DNA from: Crocosphaera sp. UHCC 0190
GTDB lineage: Bacteria > Cyanobacteriota > Cyanobacteriia > Cyanobacteriales > Microcystaceae
Assembly: GCF_034932065.1 (NCBI RefSeq)
Contig: NZ_JAYGHP010000001.1
Coordinates: 124,001 to 188,000 of the forward strand
DNA length: 64,000 nt
Direction: 5' to 3'
Shown here: positions 26,334 through 34,922 of the stretch, piece by piece
Layout: every line of letters starts with the position of its first letter
Numbering within the stretch: the stretch's first letter is position 1
Made by a program: the position numbers and the translations under genes
Notes under the pieces: model-generated
Told to the model about the DNA's origin: nothing
Databases searched by the model: none
Seen by the model: the letters and a program-made list of their open reading frames with translations, nothing else

Positions 26334-27023
26334 ATGAATTGTTATACAAAGCGAATTTCAGCACTCTCCCTGGGTCTGGCTTTAACCCTTGTCACTACGG
26401 TTAAAGCCCAAGCATTAGACATCATTTTAGATCTAGGTTATAGCCTCACGGATACAACGGGAACAGAAAATGACCCGAATAGTGTTTTCACCTTCGGCAT
26501 TGAGTTTACACCATCAGAAAATTTATTAATAGGCGGTTTAGGTGTATACGTTAAAGGAGGCGGCAGCAGTTTTCCCCAGGATGATGTTGATGTGGCCCGT
26601 TCCGTTGGGTTATGGCAAGTTAGTTCAGGCACTCTATTAGGGCAAGTTACCGTCAACCCAGGAAAAGATATTTGTCAAGATGATTTCTGCTTTGCCCGTC
26701 TCAATACCCCGATTAATATAATCAAAGATTTTGACTATCGAGTGGGAGTCTTTTATGAAGATAGTCAAATTGGAGATAAGTTATTGGGTTTCACTCCAAG
26801 TCAAATCAGTTTCGATTCTCGACTCACTTTAAATACAACAAGCACCTTTTACAATGATGCTACAACCTTAGCTTATCCTGAATTTGAAGATGATACATCA
26901 TTTAGGGCCAGTGCCAATGTTGTCATTGGCCAAATCCCCCTACCGACAGAAATACCTGAACCTCAGTCCATAGCAGCGTTATTTTTGTTAGGGTTCGGTG
27001 CTTTACTCTCGAAGAAACTATAA
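26334..27023 (+). CDS. PEP-CTERM exosortase-substrate protein
   Basis: 229 residues from ATG 26334; ATGs at 26307 and 26328 would add up to nine residues. I prefer 26334 because AGGA sits just upstream. A Sec signal peptide (ISALSLGLALTLVTTVKAQA) leads to a beta-rich domain of unknown function, and the end IPEPQSIAALFLLGFGALLSKKL has the form of a PEP-CTERM sorting signal: PEP motif, hydrophobic helix, basic tail. Exosortase would cleave it for release or attachment to the outer matrix. Exosortase is not in the window. Confidence 0.85.
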   Translation: MNCYTKRISALSLGLALTLVTTVKAQALDIILDLGYSLTDTTGTENDPNSVFTFGIEFTPSENLLIGGLGVYVKGGGSSFPQDDVDVARSVGLWQVSSGTLLGQVTVNPGKDICQDDFCFARLNTPINIIKDFDYRVGVFYEDSQIGDKLLGFTPSQISFDSRLTLNTTSTFYNDATTLAYPEFEDDTSFRASANVVIGQIPLPTEIPEPQSIAALFLLGFGALLSKKL

Positions 27024-27024
27024 C

Positions 27025-28350
27025 TTAACATTCTTCGGCCAAAGGCAGCCAAATAATAAAGGTTGTTCCTCGGTTTCTTACTTGATTTGTCGGACTTAAT
27101 AATTCAATTATTCCCCCCATCAGAGCCATTAATTCTTGAACAATGGCAAGTCCTAACCCCGTTCCTGGTATCTCCCCCTCAGCTTGTATCCCTCGATAAT
27201 GTCGCTCAAAAATATGAGCTTGATCTTTTAAAGGAATGCCATAACCTGTATCTTCAATGGCAATGCCTTGATATATTTTTTCCCCTTCAACCCTCGATAA
27301 TCCCAGCTTAATCTTCACTTGGCCAGGTTTTGGGGTATATTTAATCCCATTATCGATTAAGTTACTCAAAACTTCCCGTAGGGCCGAATCATTGCCCCAA
27401 ACAGGGTGTAACTTCCCCACAATTTCTGATTGCACCTTAATTCCCTTCTCTTGAGCAATTGATTGGGCAGAAATAAGAATCGGTTCTAATATCTCCTGCA
27501 GCTTGATCTTTTTTAAGTTCATCCCTGTACTGGGTAAGGAAAGGGGCTGAGTATCAACAGAAGGGATACAATCTGTATTCAGGGTAATGAGATCCCTCTT
27601 GGTTGCGATCACTGCTTGATTTGTCTCAAATTCTTGGATTAATTCTTCTAAATGTTCGCTCTCTCTCACCATGTTCTCTATAATGGCGCGATTTTTGTCA
27701 TTAGAGGTAAACCGCTTTAACAGTAGCTTCCCAAAAATCCGTAAGGCAGTAATGGGGTTACGAATCTGATGAAACAAATCATCGAGGCGATCATGTTCTT
27801 GTCGTTGCTGAATCTGTTGTTGTGTTAATTGTTGTTGATACCATCCTTGACGTTGATCTAAAAGACGTGCAATAGCCAAAGTTCTGGTTATTTTCTCGAT
27901 TTGAGTCAACTCTTGTGGTTTCCAAGGCTTATTTTTCCGTCGAGTTACTAGCAAACCCACCATCATCTCTTGATGAATTAAGGGTAACACCAGTTGATAA
28001 GCCTCTGGACTATAGGGATTTTCAGCCCATTTCTTGGGTTTGCTCTCTCGGTTAGGAGGCAATGATTGGGAAATCTGAGAAAATTTAACTATTGGTAACG
28101 AAATCGAAGGAACAGACCCTGGCCAGTTCTCTGGTAAAGTAATTGAGGGAGTCTCCTCTGTTTGAATGGTGTCCGTTGGTGGATAAACCACAATGGGAAT
28201 GAGATCCATTTGTTGACCCTCTTGCTCCGCCGTCAAATACACCGCACTCCAGTCTGCTTCTAGAGTTTGGTGCAACAAAGTGACCTGGGATTGACACAAG
28301 GTGATAAAGTCTTGACTAGGGGAAGGAACGCTCGCTGTCGAAGAAAACAT
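27025..28350 (-). CDS. hik2: Hik2/chloroplast-sensor-kinase-type histidine kinase
   Basis: 441 residues. GAF-like sensor at about 15-165, then the dimerisation helix with phospho-acceptor H194 in LFHQIRNPITALRIFGKLLLKRF, and the ATPase domain (LSNLIDNGIKYTP, DTGYGIP, GTGLGLAIVQEL). The H-box context FGKLLLKR and the N-terminal cysteine C19 (FITLCQSQV) match Hik2/CSK, in which that cysteine is reported to hold an iron-sulfur cluster sensing plastoquinone redox state and salt. No membrane helix. It is convergent, one base apart, with the PEP-CTERM gene. The cognate regulators are not nearby. Confidence 0.82.
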   Translation of the reverse strand: MFSSTASVPSPSQDFITLCQSQVTLLHQTLEADWSAVYLTAEQEGQQMDLIPIVVYPPTDTIQTEETPSITLPENWPGSVPSISLPIVKFSQISQSLPPNRESKPKKWAENPYSPEAYQLVLPLIHQEMMVGLLVTRRKNKPWKPQELTQIEKITRTLAIARLLDQRQGWYQQQLTQQQIQQRQEHDRLDDLFHQIRNPITALRIFGKLLLKRFTSNDKNRAIIENMVRESEHLEELIQEFETNQAVIATKRDLITLNTDCIPSVDTQPLSLPSTGMNLKKIKLQEILEPILISAQSIAQEKGIKVQSEIVGKLHPVWGNDSALREVLSNLIDNGIKYTPKPGQVKIKLGLSRVEGEKIYQGIAIEDTGYGIPLKDQAHIFERHYRGIQAEGEIPGTGLGLAIVQELMALMGGIIELLSPTNQVRNRGTTFIIWLPLAEEC

Positions 28351-28585
28351 AAGAATTGAACATCTTTTTATTGACTTTTGTTAAGAAAATAAAACTTTTG
28401 TAACAGTAAAATTACCTATAGATTTTGCCGATTTGCCAAAAATGCGGTTATAGCGGGAGTTCTCAAGATTATGAAAATTCACAACTTGGGGAGAGACACT
28501 TGATTTTTTGATATGAACCGGATATAATTGGCTCGGCTTTTGTAACTATGATTACAGTGTGTAGCCGAAATAGGAGGTAAAAGGG

Positions 28586-28900
28586 TTGGCCAGAAAACGC
28601 AAGCGTAAGAGTCGTCGTCGCCAAGAAGGGCGCAAAATTCTCGAACTTGTACCCCAGTATAATATTGAAAGCGGCGAGGATAAACCCGTAACCGCCGCCA
28701 GAAAATACATTCATGAAATAGGGATACAGCCCCCGGCTTTGTTAATTGTAAAACGAAACGAACACACCACCGACAGATATTTTTGGGCAGAAAAGGGTTT
28801 GTTCGGCGCCCAATATGTTGAAGAGAATCATTTCCTCTTCCCAAGTTTGAGAGAATTTCAGCCCCCAGTTCCGAGCAAAATTCCTGCCGTAGCTGGTTGA
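28586..28900 (+). CDS. DUF3155 family protein (cyanobacteria-specific)
   Basis: 104 residues starting at a TTG codon, supported by a strong AGGAGGT seven bases upstream (28572-28578). The basic N terminus (MARKRKRKSRRRQEGRKIL) precedes a conserved core (PVTAARKYI, NEHTTDRYFWAEKGLFGAQY). The basic tail suggests nucleic-acid or ribosome contact, but no function is established. Strong intrinsic terminator follows. The upstream 235 bp holds divergent promoters for this gene and hik2. Confidence 0.85.
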   Translation: MARKRKRKSRRRQEGRKILELVPQYNIESGEDKPVTAARKYIHEIGIQPPALLIVKRNEHTTDRYFWAEKGLFGAQYVEENHFLFPSLREFQPPVPSKIPAVAG

Positions 28901-28923
28901 TGACTACTCTAACAAGTTGCAGT

Positions 28924-28946
28924 CCCCCCAATTCCACGTTGGGGGG
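28924..28946. terminator. Intrinsic terminator after the DUF3155 gene
   Basis: CCCCCCAA pairs with TTGGGGGG around a seven-base loop, followed by TTTC. It lies between convergent genes ending at 28900 and 28970. Confidence 0.8.
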
Positions 28947-28969
28947 TTTCTGCGTTTAATGATTATACC

Positions 28970-29503
28970 TCAACTGATGGGTCTTAAAGCAAGTGCTTGT
29001 TGTAGTTGAATTAATTCATCGCGGTGGGCGATAACTGTGACGACACTACATTCCCCTAAAGCTGAGTCTGGAGTATTTTCCAGGGTTAGACAGATCTTTT
29101 CCCGTCGGCCAGCCTTTTTCCAATAAAAAACGCCAGCTAGGGGCGACAATAGCCCGATACCCAAAAATAAAGGGGTCAAGGGAGGATAAATAAAACATAA
29201 AACGAATCCCAAGCAGAGGAGTCCCACCGCCGCTAGGATACTCAAAAAAATGGCTAAAAACCAACTGGGACGCACAAACCCTTCAAATGTCATGGTTTCC
29301 TCTTGAGGATCTACGGCAGTCAAGTCATAGGCCCGTTGGGTAAAATAGGTTTGTAACTGCTCCAAAAGAGAGATTTTAGGCAATTGTGCCATTAATTTAA
29401 CTTGTTGAGTCCGATCTTTGACAGAGGCGCGAATAAAGAAAAATAAGCCAACCATCAATAAAAGTGTCAAAAAAAACGTTGAGCTAAGAATAGGAGCATT
29501 CAC
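28970..29503 (-). CDS. CCB2/CCB4-like cytochrome b6f cofactor assembly protein
   Basis: 177 residues. N-terminal helix (FFLTLLLMVGLFFFIRASVKDRT), a soluble segment, then two more helices at about 80-125 (FLAIFLSILAAVGLLCLGF, LTPLFLGIGLLSPLAGVF) and a basic C-terminal region. The first-helix/FIRASxKDRT wording fits the cofactor-assembly-of-complex-C subunit B family, required to attach haem c-i to cytochrome b6. It acts at the thylakoid membrane. The assignment rests on remembered family pattern and should be regarded as probable. Confidence 0.62.
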   Translation of the reverse strand: MNAPILSSTFFLTLLLMVGLFFFIRASVKDRTQQVKLMAQLPKISLLEQLQTYFTQRAYDLTAVDPQEETMTFEGFVRPSWFLAIFLSILAAVGLLCLGFVLCFIYPPLTPLFLGIGLLSPLAGVFYWKKAGRREKICLTLENTPDSALGECSVVTVIAHRDELIQLQQALALRPIS

Positions 29504-29553
29504 AGGGGTTTTCTTTAGGGCTGTTAAACTTGAATATTGTAGCTTTTATTAAC

Positions 29554-30222
29554 TTATTCTGCCCATTGACGTAACAAATTAGCATGGGTTTTAGCCAGTA
29601 AATCAAATTCCATTGTCTTTCCCTCTTTCGCAAAAATAGCACGACGTACCGTATCAATATCAAACAAAATTTCTCGTTTGATCGGATCTCGGATTAAACT
29701 CTGAATCCATCCTACTACAACTAATCTGCTGCCTGTGATCACAGGTTCAACCCGATGTAAAAACGAGGCAGGATAGAGCAGAATTGAGCCTGGGGCTAGT
29801 TTATAACTCAGATCTCCTTCCGGTTTTTCAATGACTAATTCTCCCCCCTCATAGCGATCGGGAGAACTAAGAAATAAGGTAAAAGAAACATCAGAACGAA
29901 AAAATTGTTGACCCCCCATCAAAGCATTGTCTGTATGACTGCCATAGGCCATTCCCACTTCATAACGGCTAAATCGTAGGGAGTGGATGTATTTAGGGTT
30001 AATAGCCAGTTTAAACAACAAATGACGGCTCAGGGCATTGATCACTAAATTTTGTAACTCAGCCGCTTGAGGTGCCGTTTTCTCAAGTTGGGTATTCTGT
30101 TTCACTAATTGAGCGTGCCATCCCGCCGTGGTTTTACCATCCACAAAATTCCCTTGGGATAACCCGTCAATCAACCTTTGGAGTTCTTTGGGAGTGAGAA
30201 TGGCATCAATGGTCAAAATCAT
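29554..30222 (-). CDS. PKHD-type Fe(II)/2-oxoglutarate hydroxylase
   Basis: 222 residues. Iron triad H96-x-D98 (GSHTDNALMG) and H156 (ASFLHRVEPV), with R166 for 2-oxoglutarate. The family pattern RSDVSFTLFLSSPDRYEGGELVIE and VGWIQSLIRDP matches the PiuC/YbiX PKHD hydroxylases, some of which are iron-responsive. Substrate unknown. Single-gene unit; no siderophore or TonB gene is adjacent. Confidence 0.9.
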   Translation of the reverse strand: MILTIDAILTPKELQRLIDGLSQGNFVDGKTTAGWHAQLVKQNTQLEKTAPQAAELQNLVINALSRHLLFKLAINPKYIHSLRFSRYEVGMAYGSHTDNALMGGQQFFRSDVSFTLFLSSPDRYEGGELVIEKPEGDLSYKLAPGSILLYPASFLHRVEPVITGSRLVVVGWIQSLIRDPIKREILFDIDTVRRAIFAKEGKTMEFDLLAKTHANLLRQWAE

Positions 30223-30361
30223 CTCAAATTGTAGTGTTTAGGGTTTATCATTACCTATTATCCCAAAGAGTAGGGGATTTCATAAGATAAATTTATTGGT
30301 AATTTTAGGAACTTCTATTTAGAATGTAGGCTTTAGGCAAGATTACTTGAGGAAAATGGTA

Positions 30362-30532
30362 ATGAACTTCAAAGCTGTTCAATTGTTGATTGCTCTTGGT
30401 TTAATGACAACCCTAGGTGCTTGTGGCGGTGGTGGCGAAAAACCTGCTGATTCAGGTACAACAGGAGAAACGACTGAACAAGCGGCTCCTGATGGTGCTG
30501 CTTCCCCTGAAGCCCCTGCTTCCCCTAATTAA
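30362..30532 (+). CDS. Small lipoprotein, tandem copy 1
   Basis: 56 residues from ATG 30362. Lipoprotein signal with lipobox LGAC (MTTLGACGGGGEKP), then a short Thr/Glu/Pro/Ala-rich tail of low complexity. The ATG is preceded by TTGAGGAAAAT. The mature peptide is about 36 residues. It is a near copy of the next gene. Function unknown; the low-complexity tail gives no clue. Confidence 0.75.
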   Translation: MNFKAVQLLIALGLMTTLGACGGGGEKPADSGTTGETTEQAAPDGAASPEAPASPN

Positions 30533-30592
30533 ATGATTAAAACGTCTGCTTAAAACTTAAGCATTAAACAAGATTAGTTGAGGAAAACGAGA

Positions 30593-30805
30593 ATGAATTC
30601 TAAATCTGTTCAATTATTGCTGGCTCTTGGTTTAGTGACAACCCTAGGTGCTTGTGGCGGTGGCGGCGGTGATACCCCTGCTGATTCAGGTACAACGGGA
30701 GAAACGACTGAACAAGCGGCTCCTGATGGTGCTGCTTCCCCTGAAGCCCCTGCTTCCCCTGATGGTGCTGCTTCCCCCGAAGGTGGCGAAGGTGGCGAAG
30801 GTTAA
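30593..30805 (+). CDS. Small lipoprotein, tandem copy 2
   Basis: 70 residues from ATG 30593. Near identical to the preceding gene in the leader (VQLLLALGLVTTLGACGGGG) and the tail PAPDG-like repeats, with an added repeat of SPDGAASPEGGEGGEG. The upstream sequence (GATTAGTTGAGGAAAACG) repeats that of the first copy, so the duplication unit includes the ribosome-binding region. Followed by a terminator. Confidence 0.75.
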   Translation: MNSKSVQLLLALGLVTTLGACGGGGGDTPADSGTTGETTEQAAPDGAASPEAPASPDGAASPEGGEGGEG

Positions 30806-30824
30806 TAAGATCCTAACCTAACCA

Positions 30825-30873
30825 AAAGCTGTTGGCTCGTTTCAGATCAAGTTTCTGAGATACCAACAGCTTT
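30825..30873 (+). terminator. Intrinsic terminator after the lipoprotein pair
   Basis: AAAGCTGTTGG pairs perfectly with CCAACAGCTTT across a 27-base loop that contains a small inner pairing. It lies between the plus-strand lipoproteins and the minus-strand gene ending at 30900. Confidence 0.75.
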
Positions 30874-30899
30874 CACATTATTTAATTGTCACAAAAAAT

Positions 30900-31136
30900 C
30901 TACTTGCTACCGACCTTAACTTGAATGGCACTAAAGAGGGGAGTTCTGAATTTGACTAGGAGAATCAAACTTAGGATATGAATTAACCAATGGGAAATCA
31001 CTAGCCCCCAGATGAGACAGGCCAAGGCACTGGCCACCGCTAGAACCCCAAAAATATCATTTTCTGTGCGTTGATACCAGAGAACACTCCCAAGGGCAGT
31101 GATCAAAAATAAGAGGGGGAAAATGGGGAGCATCAT
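30900..31136 (-). CDS. Small membrane protein, function unknown
   Basis: 78 residues, mostly hydrophobic: helices at about 4-20 (FPLLFLITALGSVLW), 29-47 (FGVLAVASALACLIWGLVI) and 48-63 (HWLIHILSLILLV). The C terminus is basic (FSAIQVKVGSK). Resembles small integral proteins found in cyanobacterial genomes, but I cannot name a family. Real-gene support: long open frame, even helix pattern, and a terminator shared with the lipoprotein genes. Confidence 0.6.
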   Translation of the reverse strand: MMLPIFPLLFLITALGSVLWYQRTENDIFGVLAVASALACLIWGLVISHWLIHILSLILLVKFRTPLFSAIQVKVGSK

Positions 31137-31402
31137 AGCGATTACCTTTTAGTCTTTGGGGTGGGCAAGGAGTTTAAGGAATGGCTGGTTGAGGTTCATT
31201 CCTGGACTTGTGTTTTTTTTACGATAACATTCCCCTCCTCAAAAAATGGGTAATATAAATTACTTAGCCGCGATATTGTAAAAAATCTTTGCATAACTTA
31301 AACATCGCCCCGATCAAACCCTCCAAATGAGTCCATTTTTGTTAACAAGTGTTGAGGGGATCAGTCAGTTTTAGGCATTTATCTCTAGGGTGAAGATTTA
31401 AT

Positions 31403-32842
31403 TTATCTCAAGAACTCAACCAACCAATTTTTGAGGTGAAGGGTTGCCAGACAATCATCCTCATTGTAACGCAAAATAGAAGCCAAGAAAGTGCGATTGC
31501 CTGTCTTTAACCACTGGTCATACCAGCAAACGCATTGATCCCCGCCCATACCAGGGTCACGCCAATGAAATCCTAACCAGTTAGCTAAGGACTTTAGGGA
31601 ATAACTTTCTACTGGGAAAATTACGCAGGTAATTACACAGCGATGAAGGTCAATAAAACGGGAGATTAAACCTTCTATTTGCTTAGGGGGAGTTTGATAT
31701 AAGTTTCCTAAGCGTTTTATGGTTTCAACTTCGTATTCTGAGAAGTGAAAAATTGGGGCATTTTCATAAGTATTAACCAGGTGAAGAAATTGCTGCCAAA
31801 CTTTTTCTTCATCTTCGGGGGTTTCCGCTAAAAATGGGTAAAATGTCTGCTCTTGGGTCAAACGGTTAACCACCACTACCCCTAATAAATAGTCCAAATT
31901 GCGTTCGGGTTCTGCTTCTATGTCAAAATAGAGTTCAACGGGGTGGTTAAACAGAATTTCGGGACGATGACGCGGTATTAGGGTGCGATGGATAGCCCGA
32001 TTTTCTACAATGGCCTGGGCTTGCTGTTGCAATTGAGTCCCTATCTCTTTTCCCATCACTTCTCCCATACTGCTTGGAGAAGCTTCGGCCAACAATTCTA
32101 CTGTAATTAAACCCATCTGTTGAAGGGAGTGATAGCGACTTGGAGTAACTCCTGGAACTAAGGATAAATGTTGTTGAGATTGGGCGATCGCGTAACAATG
32201 ATCATACCAATTACATAAATTACAGCGTTGACGAGAGATAAAGACTTCAGGCTCCTGGCCGTTACCAAGCATTATGACACATTGTTCTAAAGTAGACTGT
32301 AACCTAGGCAACCATTGGATTAAATCAACTTCATAATGTTTTTGGGGACGCAAAACCATGACAGGGTTAGGGGGTAGGGTATCTTGAAGAATTCCTAACA
32401 GATAAGCATAAAAAGTAGCAACAATTTTGTATTCTGGTTTGGGACGACGGCCTAAATGAATACTAATAGGATAATATGACCAATCTCCGAATTTTGATTG
32501 ACCGGGTTGTTTAATTAATAAATGGGGTTTCCCTAGATAATCATAAGGGGAATCTTTTTCTGATAGCAATAATATCCCCTGATAGATACAATTAACTCCT
32601 TGCTGCATTAATGTTTCTGTTGCCTCTGCTTTTTCTCTCCAAGAGGGGCCAGTGGGGTTGGGTTTTTGGTAATGGGGATAAAATGTTTCTAATACGGAGG
32701 CAACATGAAGCTGATTTTCGTGGCGTAGTTTTAAGAGAAAATCTCGCTCAGGGTTACGTTGTGTAATATCACCATGTACATTAAGAAAGGAACGACGGGA
32801 ACATCTTTTATAATCGAGTAGCAGGACATCAGTAATTAGCAT
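31403..32842 (-). CDS. TM0106-type RecB-like nuclease with RNase-H-fold domain
   Basis: 479 residues. N-terminal PD-(D/E)XK RecB-like nuclease region (ITDVLLLDYKRCSRRSFL, DLIQWLPRLQSTLEQC) with cysteines C14 and the cluster RCNLCNWYDHC that could hold a 4Fe-4S cluster as in AddB/Cas4. The C-terminal half (ELYFDIEAEPERNLDYLLGVVV, FSEYEVETIKRL, YNEDDCLATLHL) matches the YprB/RNase H-like domain, with the DxE and YNxxD residues visible. A DNA repair or processing role is likely. No CRISPR-associated genes are near. Confidence 0.85.
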   Translation of the reverse strand: MLITDVLLLDYKRCSRRSFLNVHGDITQRNPERDFLLKLRHENQLHVASVLETFYPHYQKPNPTGPSWREKAEATETLMQQGVNCIYQGILLLSEKDSPYDYLGKPHLLIKQPGQSKFGDWSYYPISIHLGRRPKPEYKIVATFYAYLLGILQDTLPPNPVMVLRPQKHYEVDLIQWLPRLQSTLEQCVIMLGNGQEPEVFISRQRCNLCNWYDHCYAIAQSQQHLSLVPGVTPSRYHSLQQMGLITVELLAEASPSSMGEVMGKEIGTQLQQQAQAIVENRAIHRTLIPRHRPEILFNHPVELYFDIEAEPERNLDYLLGVVVVNRLTQEQTFYPFLAETPEDEEKVWQQFLHLVNTYENAPIFHFSEYEVETIKRLGNLYQTPPKQIEGLISRFIDLHRCVITCVIFPVESYSLKSLANWLGFHWRDPGMGGDQCVCWYDQWLKTGNRTFLASILRYNEDDCLATLHLKNWLVEFLR

Positions 32843-33156
32843 TCTGGGGTTAAATATACAGTGGGATGGTTATTAGGGTATCGATGGATTGGTTAAAATT
32901 ATATCTTTATATTAATATGAGATTGAATAATCTCTTTTAAAGCAACTTTTAAAACCTCTTGACTTTGGAGATTATGGTTTAAAATGATTGTTCCTTTACT
33001 TAAATTTTTATCTTCATCATTTTTTAAGTCAAGACTAGCCAAGATAATATATGTTATGACAGTTTCTAAGACCTTCTTGTATCAGATAAAGAAATAATGT
33101 TATTATAATGATAACTCGTCCCCTAAAATTTCTCAACATTTCCGACTCATTAAAGA
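32843..33156 (-). other. 314-bp intergenic region with a possible gene remnant
   Basis: No confident gene. A minus-strand frame at 32899-33042 could encode 47 residues from a TTG (MASLDLKNDEDKNLSKGTI...KVALKEIIQSHINI-like), with no good start or ribosome-binding site; it may be the remnant of a lost gene or chance. The promoter of the cystine lyase gene lies within the last ~100 bases. Confidence 0.3.
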
Positions 33157-34350
33157 ATGATTGATACTCAAGCGTTTCCGTCCCAAGTCGAAGAGCAAAG
33201 ACAAGAGTTCCCTGGACTCATGAGCAAAGTTTACTTTAATTTTGGGGGACAAGGAACCTTGCCCCGTTCAGGTTTAGAAGCGATTATTGATGCTCATAAA
33301 TTGTTACAACAACAAGGGCCATTTTCTCTGAAAGTGAATGCTTGGATTACCCAAAAAGTTGAAATACTGAGACAAGATATTGCCAATGAATTCAGTGTTT
33401 CTGCTGCTACAATTACCTTAACTGAAAATGTTACATCTGGCTGTAATATTGTTTTGTGGGGAATCGATTGGCAAGAAGGTGATCGCCTTTTAATGACTGA
33501 TTGTGAACATCCTGGAGTCATTGCTATTGTTCAAGAAATTTCTCGTCGCTTTGGGGTAGAAATTGATATTTGTCCCATTTTAAATACTCTCAATGAAGGT
33601 GATCCCGTAGCCGTTATTGAACAGCATTTAACCCCCAAAACAAGATTAGTATTATTAAGTAATTTACTGTGGAATACGGGACAGGTTTTACCCTTAACAG
33701 AAATCGTCAATCTTTGTCATAATTATCCTCATAGCGATCGCCCGATTTCTGTATTAGTAGATGCGGCCCAATCTGCGGGATCTTTAGGGTTAAACTTAGC
33801 AGAAACTGGGGTAGATTTTTATGCTTTTACCGGTCATAAATGGTTCTGTGGCCCCGCAGGAGTTGGGGGACTTTATATCCGTCCCGAAAGTTTTGAATCA
33901 TTGCATCCTACCTTTATTGGTTGGCGTGGGATTGATCAGGACGAAAAAGGGCAACCCATAGGGTGGAAAGCAGATGGGAGAAGGTTTGAAGTCGCTACTT
34001 CTGCTTATCCTCAATATGAAGGATTAAGGGCCGCGATCGCTGTCCATCAAGACTGGGGAAACCCAAAAAGACGTTATCTACAAATTTGCGAATTAAGTGA
34101 ATATTTATGGCAAAATTTAGCTAAGATTGAAGGAGTAAACTGTTTAAAAAGTTCTCCCCCAGAAGCGGGATTAGTGTCTTTTCAAGTTGATAAAAATATC
34201 AGTCATGGAGCTATTGTTCAACAATTAGAAAATCAAGGCTTTTTATTGAGAACAATTCGTGATCCTGACTGTATTCGTGCCTGTGTTCATTATTTCACCC
34301 TTCCGGCAGAAATTGAGCAGTTAGTTGGGGCTATTCAAGGAATTATTTAG
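33157..34350 (+). CDS. L-cysteine/cystine C-S lyase (C-DES)
   Basis: 397 residues. PLP enzyme that splits cystine to cysteine persulfide, pyruvate and ammonia, supplying sulfane sulfur. The PLP lysine is K228 in FYAFTGHKWFCGPAGVGGLY; WNTGQVLPLTEI, VDAAQSAGSL, FEVATSAYPQYEGL and the end RTIRDPDCIRACVHYF correspond closely to the Synechocystis C-DES enzyme. It belongs to the NifS-like aminotransferase class V fold but lacks the SufS/IscS active loop. Stands alone, followed by palindrome copy 4 and a convergent pentapeptide gene. Confidence 0.93.
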   Translation: MIDTQAFPSQVEEQRQEFPGLMSKVYFNFGGQGTLPRSGLEAIIDAHKLLQQQGPFSLKVNAWITQKVEILRQDIANEFSVSAATITLTENVTSGCNIVLWGIDWQEGDRLLMTDCEHPGVIAIVQEISRRFGVEIDICPILNTLNEGDPVAVIEQHLTPKTRLVLLSNLLWNTGQVLPLTEIVNLCHNYPHSDRPISVLVDAAQSAGSLGLNLAETGVDFYAFTGHKWFCGPAGVGGLYIRPESFESLHPTFIGWRGIDQDEKGQPIGWKADGRRFEVATSAYPQYEGLRAAIAVHQDWGNPKRRYLQICELSEYLWQNLAKIEGVNCLKSSPPEAGLVSFQVDKNISHGAIVQQLENQGFLLRTIRDPDCIRACVHYFTLPAEIEQLVGAIQGII

Positions 34351-34374
34351 GTAGGAATCAGGCAAAAGGCCATG

Positions 34375-34402
34375 GTAGGGGCGAACGGCCGTTCGCCCCT
34401 AG
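34375..34402. repeat. 28-bp palindrome, CG subtype (family copy 4)
   Basis: GTAGGGGCGAACGG followed by its reverse complement except for a final G in place of C. It lies between convergent genes ending at 34350 and 34407, where it could stop transcription from both. Confidence 0.85.
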
Positions 34403-34406
34403 GAAT

Positions 34407-34922
34407 TTATCGACAACCTAAACTATCTCTAGTTGATACTCCCGTGACGGGGTTAACTCCTGCAGCTTTTTCACACATCAAAGCAACTTGATAACGATCA
34501 ATCACTGCATTGCTAAAATCTGCCCCGGTAATAATGGCATCATAAAATCGAGTCCGAGTGGCGATCGCATCAACAAAAATGGCATTAGTTAAATCAGCAA
34601 AATCAAATGTCACCCGATCCACCAAAGATCCCGTGAGATTAGCATCTTTAAGATTTGCCTTTAACATGACCCCTTCCGTCAAAATAGAATAGGAAAGGTT
34701 TGACCCCTCAAAAGTTGTTTCCCGCATATTAGCAGAGGCAAAAACGCCCCCTTCCAAATCTTTGTGGGAGAAATCTTGTTGTTGTAACTCTGCGTAGGTA
34801 TAGTTAACGGTTTTTTCTTGGGCGATCGCCGGATGAGCATCGAGTAAAATCCAGAAGGTGGCCAATAAAAGTAAGCTAATTATGGTTAAAAACCGCCACC
34901 CTAATGCTTTAAGCTGTTTCAT
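34407..34922 (-). CDS. Lumenal/periplasmic pentapeptide-repeat protein
   Basis: 171 residues. Sec signal (LLLLATFWILLDAHPAIAQ) followed by about ten pentapeptide repeats (ADLTNAIF and A[DN]LxG steps at about 52-140) and a C-terminal segment with two cysteines (MCEKAAG and LGCR) that may form a disulfide. Resembles the thylakoid-lumen TL15/TL17-like proteins of plants and cyanobacteria. The start ATG overlaps the LCP gene stop by one base, so translation is coupled. Confidence 0.88.
   Translation of the reverse strand: MKQLKALGWRFLTIISLLLLATFWILLDAHPAIAQEKTVNYTYAELQQQDFSHKDLEGGVFASANMRETTFEGSNLSYSILTEGVMLKANLKDANLTGSLVDRVTFDFADLTNAIFVDAIATRTRFYDAIITGADFSNAVIDRYQVALMCEKAAGVNPVTGVSTRDSLGCR

Noticed and set aside
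28479-28937. Minus-strand frame of 152 codons opposite the DUF3155 gene
   Set aside because: The plus-strand DUF3155 frame has a strong ribosome-binding site and family match; the antisense frame runs through the terminator.
31403-32842. Cas4 nuclease
   Set aside because: The cysteine cluster is similar, but the length and the C-terminal RNase-H-like domain fit the TM0106-type nuclease and no other cas gene or array is present.
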